Positions 1 through 10,019 of a stretch of 64,000 bases of DNA are shown one piece after another (position 1 is the stretch's first letter; the number at the start of each line of letters is the position of its first letter). The notes beneath the pieces are model-generated. The model ran no database searches. It was not told where the DNA came from and saw nothing but the letters and a program-made list of their open reading frames with translations. The translations under genes were made by a program, and so were the position numbers. Origin of the DNA: Actinernus sp. WN-2022 (Eukaryota; Cnidaria; Anthozoa; Actiniaria; Actinernidae). The stretch is taken from positions 58,515,860-58,579,859 of the forward strand of contig JAOWCC010001634.1 in assembly GCA_030867875.1 (NCBI GenBank). Direction: 5' to 3'.

Positions 1-469
1 GCATTTTAAATGTAGAGCTCTAAAGGCGTGAAAAGGAAAATAACATATTGAATGTCCACTGATTAACCTTTATATACAACAAAGTACGAGGAATATAAGT
101 GGTGCAAACATATACTATTCGGCACATTTCATTGGTTCATACATTTCAACACAATAGAAATCGTGGCTTAAATCGTCAATATTATGCAAGAGAGAGAACA
201 CGGAGTTTTGATGAGGAACAATAATTATAACATATAATTACTTCGGCCATCAGCATTTTAAAGATATATTGCAGTCAGCTGAGTTTAGGTATTTATACAG
301 ATAAATACCTTGCATTGCTAATGAGCAACTCTATTGGAGATAAAGCCCTACGAAAAACAAAGAAAACTGATCCGATCATGCAATAATTACTGGCAATTGC
401 TTCTAAATTACATAAATATAGCTAACCAGGTAATGATGAAGTGTATTATATGTGTTTTTTATTAAACAG
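1..469. other. Non-coding, nothing recognised
   Basis: A/T-rich DNA without a long open frame, a tandem array or an inverted repeat that I can see. It ends in a pyrimidine-rich run followed by AG that could be a splice acceptor for the acidic ORF downstream. Confidence 0.4.
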
Positions 470-953
470 TGATGAATCAGATGATGATGATGATGATCAT
501 ATTGACAACAATGATGACGATGACAACAGTGACAATGATGAAGAAGATGATGGTGATGATGATGATGGCAGTAATGAAAACAGCACTAATGATGACAAGA
601 AGACTGGTGAAGTTAACCATGAAGATCACATTGGGAGTGATGATGTTACTCATAAAGATCGGGGGAGTACTATATCACAGGAATATGGGCATGAAGAAAC
701 TGCTTCTGGAAATCGTGCAGTACATAATCAATGCAGTCTCGCCTGCAATAGAGTAATAAACTCTGTAATGACAATGGGTGTAGTGTTACCAGGACAGGCA
801 CAAGGAACAACCCAAAGTAATGGTTTTAATATAAATTCATTCCAGTCAGACGATGGAACTGGTACAGAGACTGTTCAGCAACCCACATCGGATTTTGATG
901 CAGAAGTTGAAGGTTTGACTTCACAAATGAGTGCCTTAGAAAGAAAAAGTTAG
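470..953 (+). CDS. Possible terminal exon, acidic low-complexity protein
   Basis: An open frame ending in TAG at 951-953 that begins with a long Asp/Asn/Ser/Glu-rich stretch encoded by GAT/GAC repeats (about 470-600) and continues with ordinary polar sequence to a Gln-Met-Ser-Ala-Leu-Glu end. A T-rich tract and AG just before 470 would make a plausible 3' splice site, so this may be the last exon of a gene whose other exons lie outside the window. I do not recognise the protein. The alternative is a chance frame through a GAT microsatellite; the roughly 110 non-repetitive codons after it argue mildly for coding. Confidence 0.3.
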
Positions 954-1499
954 TACGTATGTTCGTCCAGTTTCTTTATATAACAATTAAATGAAGAGAG
1001 ACCATGATTGAATAAGTGATGAATGCATTTTTTACTCGTAATTTATCTGGGTAAAACGTTTTGTGTGCTGTGGAATGGACTGGGAAAGCAAAACAAAGGT
1101 ATTTCTGGGGGGTGGGGGTGGGGGTGGGGGGAAGACTCCCTATATTGAAGTGATATGGGTAATCGGCCGGAGCTTCAAAAATGCGGTGACCCCTAAAAGG
1201 TACCAATAATACAAGAACTGAAAAATATAGCACTAAAAGCTCTTTTTAAACTCCGCAAAGAAATGGGTGACCACTTTAGAACTGACCTAAAGCTTACATT
1301 GAAATTATTCAGCCAATTGCTGGTTTTCACTCAATCCCCAGAGATTCAAATGACAAAGGACATGGCGGCGATGTTGGTGCCCCAACAAAAGAAGCTAACG
1401 AGTAATCTATTGTTTAAGGGTACCAACATGGTGGCTATGACGTCAAGTGAAAGCCAGCAATTCTCCTATATGGAAGTGAAATCTGGGGAGTCAACTCGG
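954..1499. other. Intergenic, G-rich simple repeat
   Basis: Contains a G-rich imperfect repeat at about 1107-1130 and no convincing coding frame. The open frame starting near 1263 becomes recognisable only from about 1500, where it matches a LINE tail. Confidence 0.3.
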
Positions 1500-2492
1500 T
1501 ATAAGGGCCCTATTGACAGAGATCCAATAGAGTCAGTTCACGTTAAGTTTTGCAAATGGCTTCCAGGAGTAATAGGAATGCTACGAATAATGCTTGTCGT
1601 GATGAATTAGGCATTAAATGTTGATAATACAAAATTGGCGTCCGAGTCCTACGAGGATTCCAGACTCTCACTTAGCCCATGGTCTGGTGCGATAAGAGGC
1701 ATAATATGGCACCTCGGCTTTGGCAATCTGTGGATAGGCCAGAATAATATAAGTAATTACAGCATTCGTGATTATTTAAATTAAAACTACAAGGCTACAA
1801 GACGTTGAATACCAAAACTGGTACAGCGAGCAGGGGCGGATTTAAGGGGGGGGGGGGGGGGGGGGGGCTAGCCACCCCCCTTTAGACTCTACTTACTTAC
1901 GTTATTCGTACTTATTTACCATTTTGTTTCGGTTCTATTTTGATGGAACTGTATTTATGTAATAGTTGTATTATTCTGACCTTCATAAATTAAAGACATG
2001 CATAATATTTATTACGTATATATCCCCCCCCCCCCCTCCAAACAATCCTAGATCCGCCTCTGGCGAGATCCATAATGACTCGAGAAGTAATAATAACAAT
2101 CAGCGAAATAAGTTAAGAACATACAGAATATTCAAGAAATCTTATGAATTCGAAAGGTATTCAATGCGAAGCATAGAATAGTACTAATAAAGCTAAGAAT
2201 AAGCAACCACAAACTAGACATTGAAAAAGGAAGGTATGCAAGATTATGCCATTTCTGCCTCTCGGAGCCTGATTGAGGATGAAACCCATTTGTCTTGAAG
2301 TGCAAGAAACATGAAAATCTAAGGAAGGAATATGCTTCACTAAAGAATAAATTTAATATAAATGCGGCACATCGATCTGAAAATAGCCTATTATACACAA
2401 TCATGAACCCTGACTGTAGAATTTCTAGTCTTACAGCAAAATTCATTTATAACTGCATGTTCCTAATAACAGAGCTACATTACCTAATTTAA
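1500..2492 (+). pseudogene. Decayed non-LTR retrotransposon, C-terminal part of pol
   Basis: Around 1530-1620 the frame encodes a His-Val-Lys-Phe-Cys-Lys motif followed, after a one-base frame change, by an Asn-Ala-Thr-Asn...Asp-Glu-Leu-Gly block. This motif pair also occurs in the other LINE copies here (27220-27300 and 61100-61180). After a 232-bp insertion (1831-2062) the tail resumes at about 2085-2490 with Lys-Leu-Arg-Thr-Tyr...Phe, an Ile-Glu-x-Gly-Arg-Tyr motif, a CxxC-like cluster and the usual hydrophobic end, across several frame changes and stops. A dead 5'-truncated copy; the reverse transcriptase core is missing. Confidence 0.6.
1831..2062. mobile_element. Short TIR element (MITE) with GCGAG target duplication
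   Basis: The ends are inverted copies of a CAGRGGCGGATYTA-type sequence, followed inward by a G run on the left (about 1848-1867) and a C run on the right (about 2024-2037). GCGAG occurs immediately outside both ends (1826-1830 and 2063-2067). It interrupts the LINE tail at 1500-2492. No coding capacity. Confidence 0.65.
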
Positions 2493-2736
2493 GACTTATT
2501 GGACTCATGTCGAAGTACTTGTCGCGTATATAACACACCAACAAAAACATCTGGCCGTCTGTCTCTCATACCGCTGACTCGTTTCTATGACACCGCAAAC
2601 TAAACTTCCCTCTACGCCCAGGCAGAGCGGGAAATCGTCTCCAGATCTCACTCGGAGGGTGACGTAATGATAAACATATGCGAAGCGTCAACGGAAGTCT
2701 GTGATTCGCGGACTTCCGGGTCGGATTCTTCCAGAG

Positions 2737-3106
2737 AGTAGTATACCAAATGGGGGTCCTGGCGCACTTTTTGAGAACTCTTCGTTGTTTTGTTGTTTTT
2801 TTCCTCTAATGGACTATCCTCACTTCGTTCGGCCCTCACTTCGTTCGGGTCCATTAGAGGAAAAAAAAAAAAAAAACGAAGAGTTCTCAAAAAGTGCGCC
2901 AGGACCCCCATTTGGTATACTACATATAATATTTTATTACTTTTTATTATATTTTAACGCCCTATTAGAGGAACGATATTATACAGTATATCTGTCCTAT
3001 TACATTTTATTACATTTTTAACACCTATTAGAGGAGTGATTAGTATACAGTATATCCACCCATGGTACTAACATATATTCTTTACTTCTCGATATTAACG
3101 TATGCT
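2737..3106 (+). repeat. Left terminal inverted repeat of the Polinton
   Basis: About 370 bp matching the reverse complement of 16911-17279 with roughly ten visible differences plus changes in A-tract length. It contains a terminal hairpin (2738-2923), two tandem copies of a CCTCACTTCGTTCGG unit in the hairpin loop, and copies of CCTATTAGAGG at 2961-2971 and 3024-3034. The high similarity of the two ends suggests a fairly recent insertion, or conversion between ends. Confidence 0.9.
2738..2923. repeat. Self-complementary hairpin at left Polinton end
   Basis: The outer about 50 bases (from GTAGTATACC inward to the CTTCGTT region) are repeated in reverse complement ending at 2923. An inner stem (CCTCTAATGGAC with GTCCATTAGAGG) encloses the tandem CTTCGTTCGG units. 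One terminus alone can therefore fold into a long two-part hairpin. Confidence 0.85.
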
Positions 3107-3193
3107 TTCGAACTCTCTATTCTACCATTTGTTGTACACATTATTGTATTTTAACACCCTATTAGAGAAAGGCTATTATTAAGGTATTATACT

Positions 3194-6100
3194 ATGGCTG
3201 AACACACACTCGAATTCGTCCAAGCACCAAGCACCATCAATGGCTATTTACGTGGATGGCAGATGGACGTTCCAGATGGTAATCCACTAGGATCAGATCC
3301 AGATGTTTTCCTCGTAAGTGTGATGAAGCAGACTACAGAAAAGCTTAAGGAAGAGATCCAATACTTTAATAGTATTAAGTTTCAGCTAGCTTTAAATATC
3401 ACACTACGACTTGACAAACCTGAGGGTCCAGTATACGAGATAGCTACCTTTCGGAGTTTACAAGCAATTTTAACCAACAACGAAGAAATACGTAGGGAAA
3501 TAGTAGAAGCACATGCAATGATCTATAACAACATTGAGAAGTGGATCAGTCGAGGATCGAATTGGGTTATAGATGAAGTCAACATTCTATGGTTGAACAT
3601 TGCTCGATATCAACCACTACGTGGAGGTTCATATATACTACTACCTCAATAAATCGCTAGTAAGAAAGCTGTGATCAATGTAAAGAACGACGACGACCAT
3701 TGCTTTCGTTGGGCACTTTGCGCAGCAATGTTTCCAGTTGCAAAAGACCCTCAGAGGATATCGAAGTACCGAAAAGATGATGGGTTTAACTTTGATGGGA
3801 TAGACTCACCAACGCCAATCTCACAAATACCACGCGTAGAGAAACAAAATAAGATGTCTATCAATGTTTATGGTTGGGATCCTAAGGATAAGTGTTTGAT
3901 CGTGCATCACATCTCGAAGGAGACCTTCTCGAAAAGAGTTAATCTATTGCTAATAGAGTGCTCAGATAGTGGTAAGCAACACTATTGTTGGATCAAGGAT
4001 TTCAATAAGTTATTATTCAATCAAACAAAACATAAATGTAGAAAATACTTCTGTGAGAGATGTTTACATGGATACACTACCAAAGATCTTCTTACGAAGC
4101 ACATTCCCGAGTGTAATGGAGTCAATGATCGAGCCATTCGAATTGAAATGCCCACCAATAAGAATAACAAACTATCATTTCAAAATATTCACAAACAACT
4201 AAAAGTTCCCTACGTTATCTATGCCGATCTCGAGGCTTTAACCACTAAGATCGAAGTACCTGCCCAAGATCCCACGAAGAACACATTTAAAACAGAAGAA
4301 CATATTCCATGTGGATTTTGCTACATAGTCATACGTTCTGATGGTCATAGCGAGCCACCTGTACTATATCGAGGTACTGATACTATCGAATGCTTTCTAC
4401 TATGTGTACAAGATGAAGAGACTAAGATCAAATCCAAAGCGGCCAAACCATTATGTATGTCACCAGAAAACTATAAGGTTTACGATGGAGCGACGATTTG
4501 CCATATTTGCCAGAAGCCATTGGTTGGTGGCGATAGAGTACGAGACCATTGCCATATCACAGGCGAGTTTCGAGGTGCCGCACATAAGGTATGCAACCTT
4601 AAATTACGCATCTCACCTATCATCCCAGTTGTATTCCACAATCTACGCGGATATGGTTCTCACCTACTAATGCAATCTATATCCACAACGGAAGGTACGA
4701 TCTCTTGCATTCCAAATAATATGGAGAAATATATATCATTCTCACTTGGTAACCTACGATTCATTGATAGCTTTCAATTCTTACCATTCTCTCTTGATAA
4801 GTTGGTAACAGGATCGGCATCAGACACGTTCCAACAACTTGTAAAACATACATCCGATCCAGAGAAGGTCAAGCTATTAAATCGTAAAGGAGTCTATCCA
4901 TATGAGTACATGGATTCTTGGGATAGATTCACTGAGACTTCTCTACCGTCGAAAAATGCATTCTATAGTAAGTTAAAAATAGAAGATATATCTGATGAAG
5001 ATTATGAACATGCACTAGAAGTTTGGAATGTATTTGATTGTAAAACGTTAGGTGACTATCATGACCTTTACCTACAATCCGACGTACTTCTTTTAGCAGA
5101 TGTCTTTGAGACCTTTCGAACGACATGCATGCATAACCATGGATTAGACCCGGCTCATCATTACACTAGTCCAGGACTTTCGTGGGATGCATTATTAAAG
5201 AAGACCAATGTTGAACTCGAACTACTAACCGACTACGACATGTATCTATTCATTGAGAAAGGTCTACGTGGTGGTATATCTATGGTTTCTCAACGCAATG
5301 CCAAAGCAAATAATCGAAACGTACCTGATTTCAATCCAGATGAGCCAAATAGCCATATAATATATCTTGATGCAAATAATCTATATGGATGGGCTATGAG
5401 TCAATATCTACCAACGGGAGGATTTAAGTGGTGTACACCAACGAAAGAACAAATCATCCTACACGAAATCGATTCTGATAAAGGTTACTTTCTCGAAGTT
5501 GATCTTGAATATCCTAGAGAACTTCACAACGTACATAATAGCTATCCACTCGCTCCAGAAAGAATGCAAGTAGATAAAGCTTGGTTCTCAGGGTATCAAA
5601 TCGATCTATTCAATGAGCTATACAAAGGAAATGGATCTTTAAAAACAGAAAAACTCATACCTACGCTATTTGGTAGGGAACGATATGTTCTACACTACCG
5701 CAATCTGCAACTATATCTATCTCTAGGTATGCGTTTGAAAAAGATCCATAGAGCACTTCGATTTGATCAATCACCATGGATGGAGCCATATATAAGAATG
5801 AATACGGATCTACGAAAACAAGCAAAGAGCACTTTTGGGCAAGAACTATACAAACTGATGAACAATAGTGTATTTGGTAAGACAATGGAAAATCTACGTA
5901 AACGTGTAGATGTCAAACTAGTGCGGGCCTCAGAAGGAGTTAAACTACAACGTTTATTGAATAAGCCTAGTTATGCTCGATCCATAATCTTTGACCATGA
6001 TCTAGCTGCAGTACACAATTACAAAAGTAAGTTATTTCTGAATCGTCCAATATATGTTGGAATGTCAATTCTAGATCTTTCAAAACATCTGATGTATGAC

Positions 6101-6710
6101 TTCTACTACAACGAGCTCAATAAACAGTATGGACAACGTTGTAATCTACTATATACAGATACTGATAGCCTATTGTTACACATTGAAACTGAAGACATAT
6201 GCAGATATGATTACCCATAAACATCTCTACGATACAAGTAACTACGACGAAGACCATCCATCATACAATATCAACAACAAGAAAGTACTTGGTAAAATGA
6301 AAGATGAATGTGGAGGTATTCCCATAGTTGAATATGTTGGACTACGATCAAAACTATACTCAATTTTGAAAGTAGATGGTAAAGAGATTAGGAAGGCTAA
6401 AGGCACCAAGAAGGCAGTTGTGAAACATCGTATTCGTCATGAACAATATAAAGATTGTTTATTAGATAAGAAAGTATTCCGCCATGGTACGGATATGCTT
6501 CGAAGTGAAGGTCATAGAATGTATGGTATGCATATGAATAAAGTATCTCTCTCACCATTCGACTCAAAGCGATGGATCGCAGAAAATGGAATAGATACAT
6601 TAGCTTATGGGTATAGAGGTACCATTCAAGAGGATGATCTTATTGATGATTTCATTGAGGAATTGCTTAGACACGAAGATGATGATTTCATGGACGAATT
6701 GCTATCTTAG
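3194..6710 (+). pseudogene. Polinton protein-primed DNA polymerase B, broken
   Basis: Family B polymerase that would replicate the element from its ends. The first segment (3194-3649) is the N-terminal region ending in an Arg-Gly-Ser...Trp and Pro-Leu-Arg-Gly-Gly-Ser-Tyr pattern. An in-frame TAA (3650-3652) follows and the same frame continues to 6220. That part has an exonuclease I motif Asp-Leu-Glu (about 4224), an HNH/endonuclease-VII-like Cys/His cluster (about 4497-4610), palm motif A Asp-Ala-Asn-Asn-Leu-Tyr-Gly (about 5369), motif B Asn-Asn-Ser-Val-Phe-Gly (about 5860) and motif C Tyr-Thr-Asp-Thr-Asp-Ser (about 6150). Near 6196-6205 the conserved sequence moves into another frame and runs to TAG at 6708-6710. 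Start chosen at ATG 3194 beside a TATTATACT string. As read it cannot give full-length enzyme. Confidence 0.9.
3650..3652 (+). other. In-frame TAA inside polymerase B
   Basis: The reading frame is the same before and after this codon and conserved family sequence resumes within about ten codons, so it is a premature stop rather than a gene boundary. The next start-like codon is a GTG at 3671. Confidence 0.75.
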
Positions 6711-7727
6711 AATCCCCTTTGGAGGTAGTTCAGTATTTGATGGTATCACTTGTAGTTCTTCACGCACAAATCCACGATTCGGTGCATCCTTTTTACCTTC
6801 TTGTAAAGTAAGGTAGTACAGAACTGGTTGATTAGGAGATATAGTACTACGTGAAATGATATATGTCTGTAAACTCCATACAGGATCAGTCGCTCGTTTA
6901 GTTCCACCTTCCAATTCTCCAGATGCATAGAGATATCGAACTAAAACGTCAAATGGTAGTCGCTTTTCATCCAATCCAATAGTTCGAGAATATGTAGGAG
7001 TCTTTATGTTTACTTGTTGTGCCTCTATAGAATTTGAAGGCTCCTTACCTGTTAGTCGAGTAACTTCATTGTTCATAGCCTCGATAACATCAGGAAGCCT
7101 CAATACCCATTCTCTACTACGTGCATCCGATCCTTCAGATGTAAGTACCATCTCTTTTGCATATTGGTATCCAAATAATCTTTCAGCTATCGTTCTATTT
7201 GCTCGTTCGACAAAACTTTGTGCCCTATGATTACCAGATTCACCTCTTTGAACTTTCGTACCACGTAGTTCTAATGTTTCAGACATACGTCCCATGAATT
7301 CTCTACCAGGATCAACTTGCAATGTTTTTGGCCATCCTAGTGGACTACGTTTGTAGATTCGCTCAAATGCAGTAGCAACTTCACCACTATCTTTTGATGC
7401 TAAAGGCTCAGCCTCTTTATATCTAGAAGCTACATCGATTACCAATAAAGCATACTTATATAATTTCCTTCCACGTCCAGGTCGATCGTGAGGTAGAAAG
7501 ATCAAATCAGCTTGATGAACTTCATTAGGTTTCGATACAGTCCAATGTGGTCGTGGAATATGGTGTGGTGGTGATAGATATATTTGCCACATGGCTTGTT
7601 TCTCTAACCAACTCTTAGTTGCATCTTCCGATACCTTTGCAGCCACCGATAACTTACCAATTGCAGAGTGACCTTTCCAGTATCCCTTAGGACCATAGAA
7701 GATATTCGCAAGTTTAGCATCCATCAT
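6702..7727 (-). CDS. Polinton RVE-family integrase
   Basis: Retroviral-type DDE integrase that would insert the element into host DNA. With the ATG at 7727 it is 341 aa. An N-terminal helical segment (Gly-Tyr-Trp-Lys-Gly..., residues 13-50) precedes the rve catalytic fold. The likely catalytic triad is Asp74 (His-Gln-Ala-Asp-Leu), Asp139 (Gln-Val-Asp-Pro-Gly) and Glu174 (Phe-Val-Glu-Arg-Ala), giving a D-x34-E spacing typical of the family. The C-terminal part carries the usual chromodomain-like extension region, not assignable by eye. I reject the further upstream TTG; ATG 7727 follows a TATATATAGAT string. Its end overlaps the end of the convergent polymerase gene by 9 nt. Intact. Confidence 0.9.
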   Translation of the reverse strand: MMDAKLANIFYGPKGYWKGHSAIGKLSVAAKVSEDATKSWLEKQAMWQIYLSPPHHIPRPHWTVSKPNEVHQADLIFLPHDRPGRGRKLYKYALLVIDVASRYKEAEPLASKDSGEVATAFERIYKRSPLGWPKTLQVDPGREFMGRMSETLELRGTKVQRGESGNHRAQSFVERANRTIAERLFGYQYAKEMVLTSEGSDARSREWVLRLPDVIEAMNNEVTRLTGKEPSNSIEAQQVNIKTPTYSRTIGLDEKRLPFDVLVRYLYASGELEGGTKRATDPVWSLQTYIISRSTISPNQPVLYYLTLQEGKKDAPNRGFVREELQVIPSNTELPPKGILR

Positions 7728-7770
7728 ATCTATATATATTCTAACCTTCAACAAGAAGAAAAAAAAGAAA

Positions 7771-7815
7771 AAAAAGAATAAGAACTCATCTAACCAACTA
7801 GTTCTTATTCTTTTT
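7771..7815. terminator. A/T-rich hairpin, possible transcript end signal
   Basis: Perfect 15-bp stem (7771-7785 with 7801-7815) and a 15-nt loop, extended by A- and T-rich sequence on both sides. It lies after the end of the minus-strand gene at 7857-8286 and before the integrase start. A second Polinton hairpin at 16374-16412 has the same loop length. The function is inferred from position and structure. Confidence 0.45.
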
Positions 7816-7856
7816 TTTTTTTTAGTATCTCGTTGAACGTAAAAATTATCGTTTTT

Positions 7857-8286
7857 TAAAAAGCATATCGACTAATAGCATATCCACCAACTAGCATTCC
7901 ACTACCAACAAAATCAACTCACCAGTCTTCTGTGCGTTGGATGGTTGATAGTAGTCAGATAAACGAGGTTCTTTTATTGCATCGAGTCGTTTTTGGAGTG
8001 ACAGCAACTTTTGGGATCGTATGACAGATCGATTGCTATCGCTTTGAAGCTTAGCAGCATCGTGCTCATTGTCTTTCGTTGTGCGGTACCAGTCGTATGC
8101 CTCTTGACGTTGCTTATTGTATTCGTTGCGAGCAGCATCAAGTTTCTCATTGGCCATATCGTGTCTCTTTCGTTCTACATCGGTATCATCGGTGTTTCCA
8201 AGCAGTCTAGAGAGTATGCCACCACCAGTGAATGCCGCTGCGTTTACAATCGCCGTGAAGATCATCATTGCGACAGCTGAAGCCAT
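7857..8286 (-). pseudogene. Polinton small membrane/coiled-coil protein, 3' frame break
   Basis: Begins at ATG 8286 next to a TATAGT string. The product has an N-terminal hydrophobic segment (about residues 4-28, Ala/Gly-rich), then a charged helical stretch rich in Arg, Lys, Asp and Gln, then Leu-Ser-Asp-Tyr-Tyr-Gln-Pro-Ser. The open frame ends early at 7891, but a different frame from about 7910 to TAA at 7857-7859 encodes a Gly-rich hydrophobic segment, the expected second membrane helix, so a one-base change near 7905-7915 is likely. I recall proteins of this layout in cnidarian Polintons. Role unknown; a minor virion or membrane protein is a guess. Confidence 0.6.
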
Positions 8287-8331
8287 ACTATACTACGAAT
8301 CCTTTGGTTTGGGCTTTTGTGTCTCGAGATA

Positions 8332-8514
8332 TCATTTTGCATATATGCTACCAGCTATCACGGCAGTCCACTTCACGTAATTTATAATAGAAATAGAAGG
8401 ATCACTAAGCATAGATTCCTTGGTAGTCTTTTTTACGATCCATCCAATACCAGTAGCGATTCCAGTTATCATAGCAGCATCGGTTGCTGCTTTTTTCATC
8501 AATTCTTGATCCAT
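8332..8514 (-). CDS. Polinton small hydrophobic protein (60 aa)
   Basis: ATG at 8514 (Met-Asp-Gln-Glu-Leu-Met-Lys-Lys) is preferred over the ATG at 8529 because the Polinton ORFs commonly open with ATGG and an acidic residue. The product has two hydrophobic stretches: Ala-Ala-Met-Ile-Thr-Gly-Ile-Ala-Thr-Gly-Ile-Gly-Trp and, near the C-terminus, Trp-Thr-Ala-Val-Ile-Ala-Gly. It sits 36 nt from the next gene upstream and 45 nt from the one downstream, within a run of five minus-strand genes. Function unknown. Confidence 0.6.
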   Translation of the reverse strand: MDQELMKKAATDAAMITGIATGIGWIVKKTTKESMLSDPSISIINYVKWTAVIAGSIYAK

Positions 8515-8550
8515 TCGAACATATATCATATAGTTTCTAGTCTTTAACTG

Positions 8551-8892
8551 TTACTCCATATCTGGCACCGTAGTCTTTATCGGACTTGAGGGTCGTATCG
8601 GACTAACGTTTTTAGGAGTGTCATCTCTATATCTTCTGTATTGATAGTACGCTCCAACCAATGCAGCACCCGTACCAAGAATTGTGAGAGTAGTAGTAGT
8701 GGATATCCAATTTTCCTTTCCATCGGTTTCTTTAGATAATTCACTTTCACGCGAAATCTCTCTCTTTTGAGCCTCTCTAGCAAGTCTATTACTTAGTGCT
8801 AATGCTTTCCCAGCAGCAACCCTCTTTGGATCTTTTACTTTAGTTGGTGCAGTCGTTGGTGGATTCGCAGTTATCTGATCCGTTTCTTCCAT
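8551..8892 (-). CDS. Polinton small single-membrane-segment protein
   Basis: Start chosen at ATG 8892 (Met-Glu-Glu-Thr-Asp). The 113-aa product has a basic N-terminal half (Lys-Asp-Pro-Lys-Arg-Val-Ala-Ala-Gly-Lys...), a hydrophobic helix (Leu-Thr-Ile-Leu-Gly-Thr-Gly-Ala-Ala-Leu-Val-Gly) and a Pro/Ser-rich tail ending Asp-Met-Glu. Its start overlaps the preceding gene (8840-9403) by about 53 nt in another frame, virus-like compaction. Role unknown; a basic membrane-anchored protein near the capsid genes could be a minor virion component. Confidence 0.6.
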   Translation of the reverse strand: MEETDQITANPPTTAPTKVKDPKRVAAGKALALSNRLAREAQKREISRESELSKETDGKENWISTTTTLTILGTGAALVGAYYQYRRYRDDTPKNVSPIRPSSPIKTTVPDME

Positions 8893-9403
8893 CTTTATTC
8901 GATATAGTAAGTACTTGCGAAGGTTCAATAGGAGTACAAGGAGTGACTATGTGATCAGCTACATGGAACAAAGCACTAGCTAGAGCTACAAATCGACCTG
9001 CTTTAAGTGATAATAGACCAGCCACAGCAGATATCTCATTGCGGACTAGGTGGTCTTCTTGTAGATCCTTAAACAGTGCTTGTTGGTCATCTAGTGGAAC
9101 TACGTATGCGATTGCGCGAGTAGCTAGACGTAGTGCACCATTTACTAAGCATCCTGTTATTTGCTTTGCTACTACGACCTGGTATCTACTATGTACACGT
9201 TTTACGTCCTTCTCAGATAGTTTAGTTATATCTACTATTGAGAAATTCTGTCCTAGATATTCTTTTGTTGTACCCATTGCAGCTAAAATCGTAAGTGCTT
9301 CCCGACATTCTTCGATACCCTCCAATTTTGTTGGAAATTCTAATTTGGTTGGGGGACAAGTAATAGAGCACTAATCTTCCAGTTCTTTGATGTATTCATC
9401 CAT
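8840..9403 (-). pseudogene. Polinton 160-190-aa helical protein, early stop
   Basis: The conserved-looking body runs from about 9325 to 8840 and lacks an ATG. An ATG at 9403, overlapping the stop of the ATPase gene, opens ten codons (Met-Asp-Glu-Tyr-Ile-Lys-Glu-Leu-Glu-Asp) and meets TAG at 9371-9373 in the same frame as the body. That suggests the true start is 9403 and the gene has a premature stop. The body is helical with hydrophobic stretches (Leu-Val-Asn-Gly-Ala-Leu-Arg-Leu-Ala and Leu-Leu-Ser-Leu-Lys-Ala-Gly-Arg-Phe-Val-Ala-Leu-Ala). Unknown function. Confidence 0.6.
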
Positions 9404-10019
9404 GATAATATGTTATAGGTGCGGGTAGCTCTAACACGACTACGAAAGGATGTCGCAAACAAAAACATATGCGAGCAAACTTGTGAGATCGAAGTATCGT
9501 TCGTAATTCCTTACATTCTTGTGAGCCTCCGTAATCTTCAAATATCCTTTTACCATCTATAACCGATGCCGTATGAAATGCTACTACGATAGCTACGTTC
9601 TCACGAAAAGGTTTACATATACTCGTTAATTGTTGGGATAGCACCCAAATAGATAGTCCTATATGTCGAGCAGAGAATGCTAAATCTAGTAGTTTGTCAG
9701 TTCTTCGTTTTACATCTTTTGATGCGGCACAATCATCAAGAATCAATAGTGTATTGGTACCTGACCAAAAGGAGGCGCAAATATTCAATGCGGTATTGAT
9801 AGCATTCTGAGGTGGAGATATAACATAAAAGTGTGGATCTCGATTGGCAAATCCATGATATGTTTTGTTGTGGGAATATGTGGGGCAAATTAATACTATA
9901 TAATCGAACTTACCACGAAATGGTCCACGAAGTTGTTCTATGAGAAATGCAGTCTTTCCACAATTCGTTGGACCTACTATAAGTGTGTTGAATGGAATAT
10001 GTTCTACGAGAGAATCCAT
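9396..10019 (-). CDS. Polinton FtsK/HerA-type genome-packaging ATPase
   Basis: P-loop ATPase of the A32/FtsK-HerA group, expected to pump DNA into a procapsid. 207 aa, intact. Walker A is Gly16-Pro-Thr-Asn-Cys-Gly-Lys22-Thr23; Walker B is Leu-Leu-Ile-Leu-Asp95-Asp96, followed by Cys-Ala-Ala-Ser. A Leu-Ser-Gln-Gln motif downstream resembles a sensor. It starts at ATG 10019, sharing a base with the stop of the capsid gene upstream (TGATG), and its own stop overlaps the next start, so the three genes probably share a transcript. Confidence 0.9.
   Translation of the reverse strand: MDSLVEHIPFNTLIVGPTNCGKTAFLIEQLRGPFRGKFDYIVLICPTYSHNKTYHGFANRDPHFYVISPPQNAINTALNICASFWSGTNTLLILDDCAASKDVKRRTDKLLDLAFSARHIGLSIWVLSQQLTSICKPFRENVAIVVAFHTASVIDGKRIFEDYGGSQECKELRTILRSHKFARICFCLRHPFVVVLELPAPITYYHG

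Noticed and set aside
469..756. Met-rich frame
   Set aside because: Shadow of the GAT repeat in the frame at 470-953.
1846..1870. Long G and C runs as regulatory G-quadruplex signals
   Set aside because: They lie inside MITEs (also 34887, 42230, 53110) and are homopolymer slippage tracts; no gene association.
2648..3021. Overlapping frames on both strands in the left Polinton end (and at 16996-17321 in the right end)
   Set aside because: They are translations of the terminal hairpin and terminal repeat.
3671..6220. A separate polymerase gene starting at GTG 3671
   Set aside because: The family's conserved N-terminal region lies in the same frame just upstream of the TAA, so 3671 is internal.
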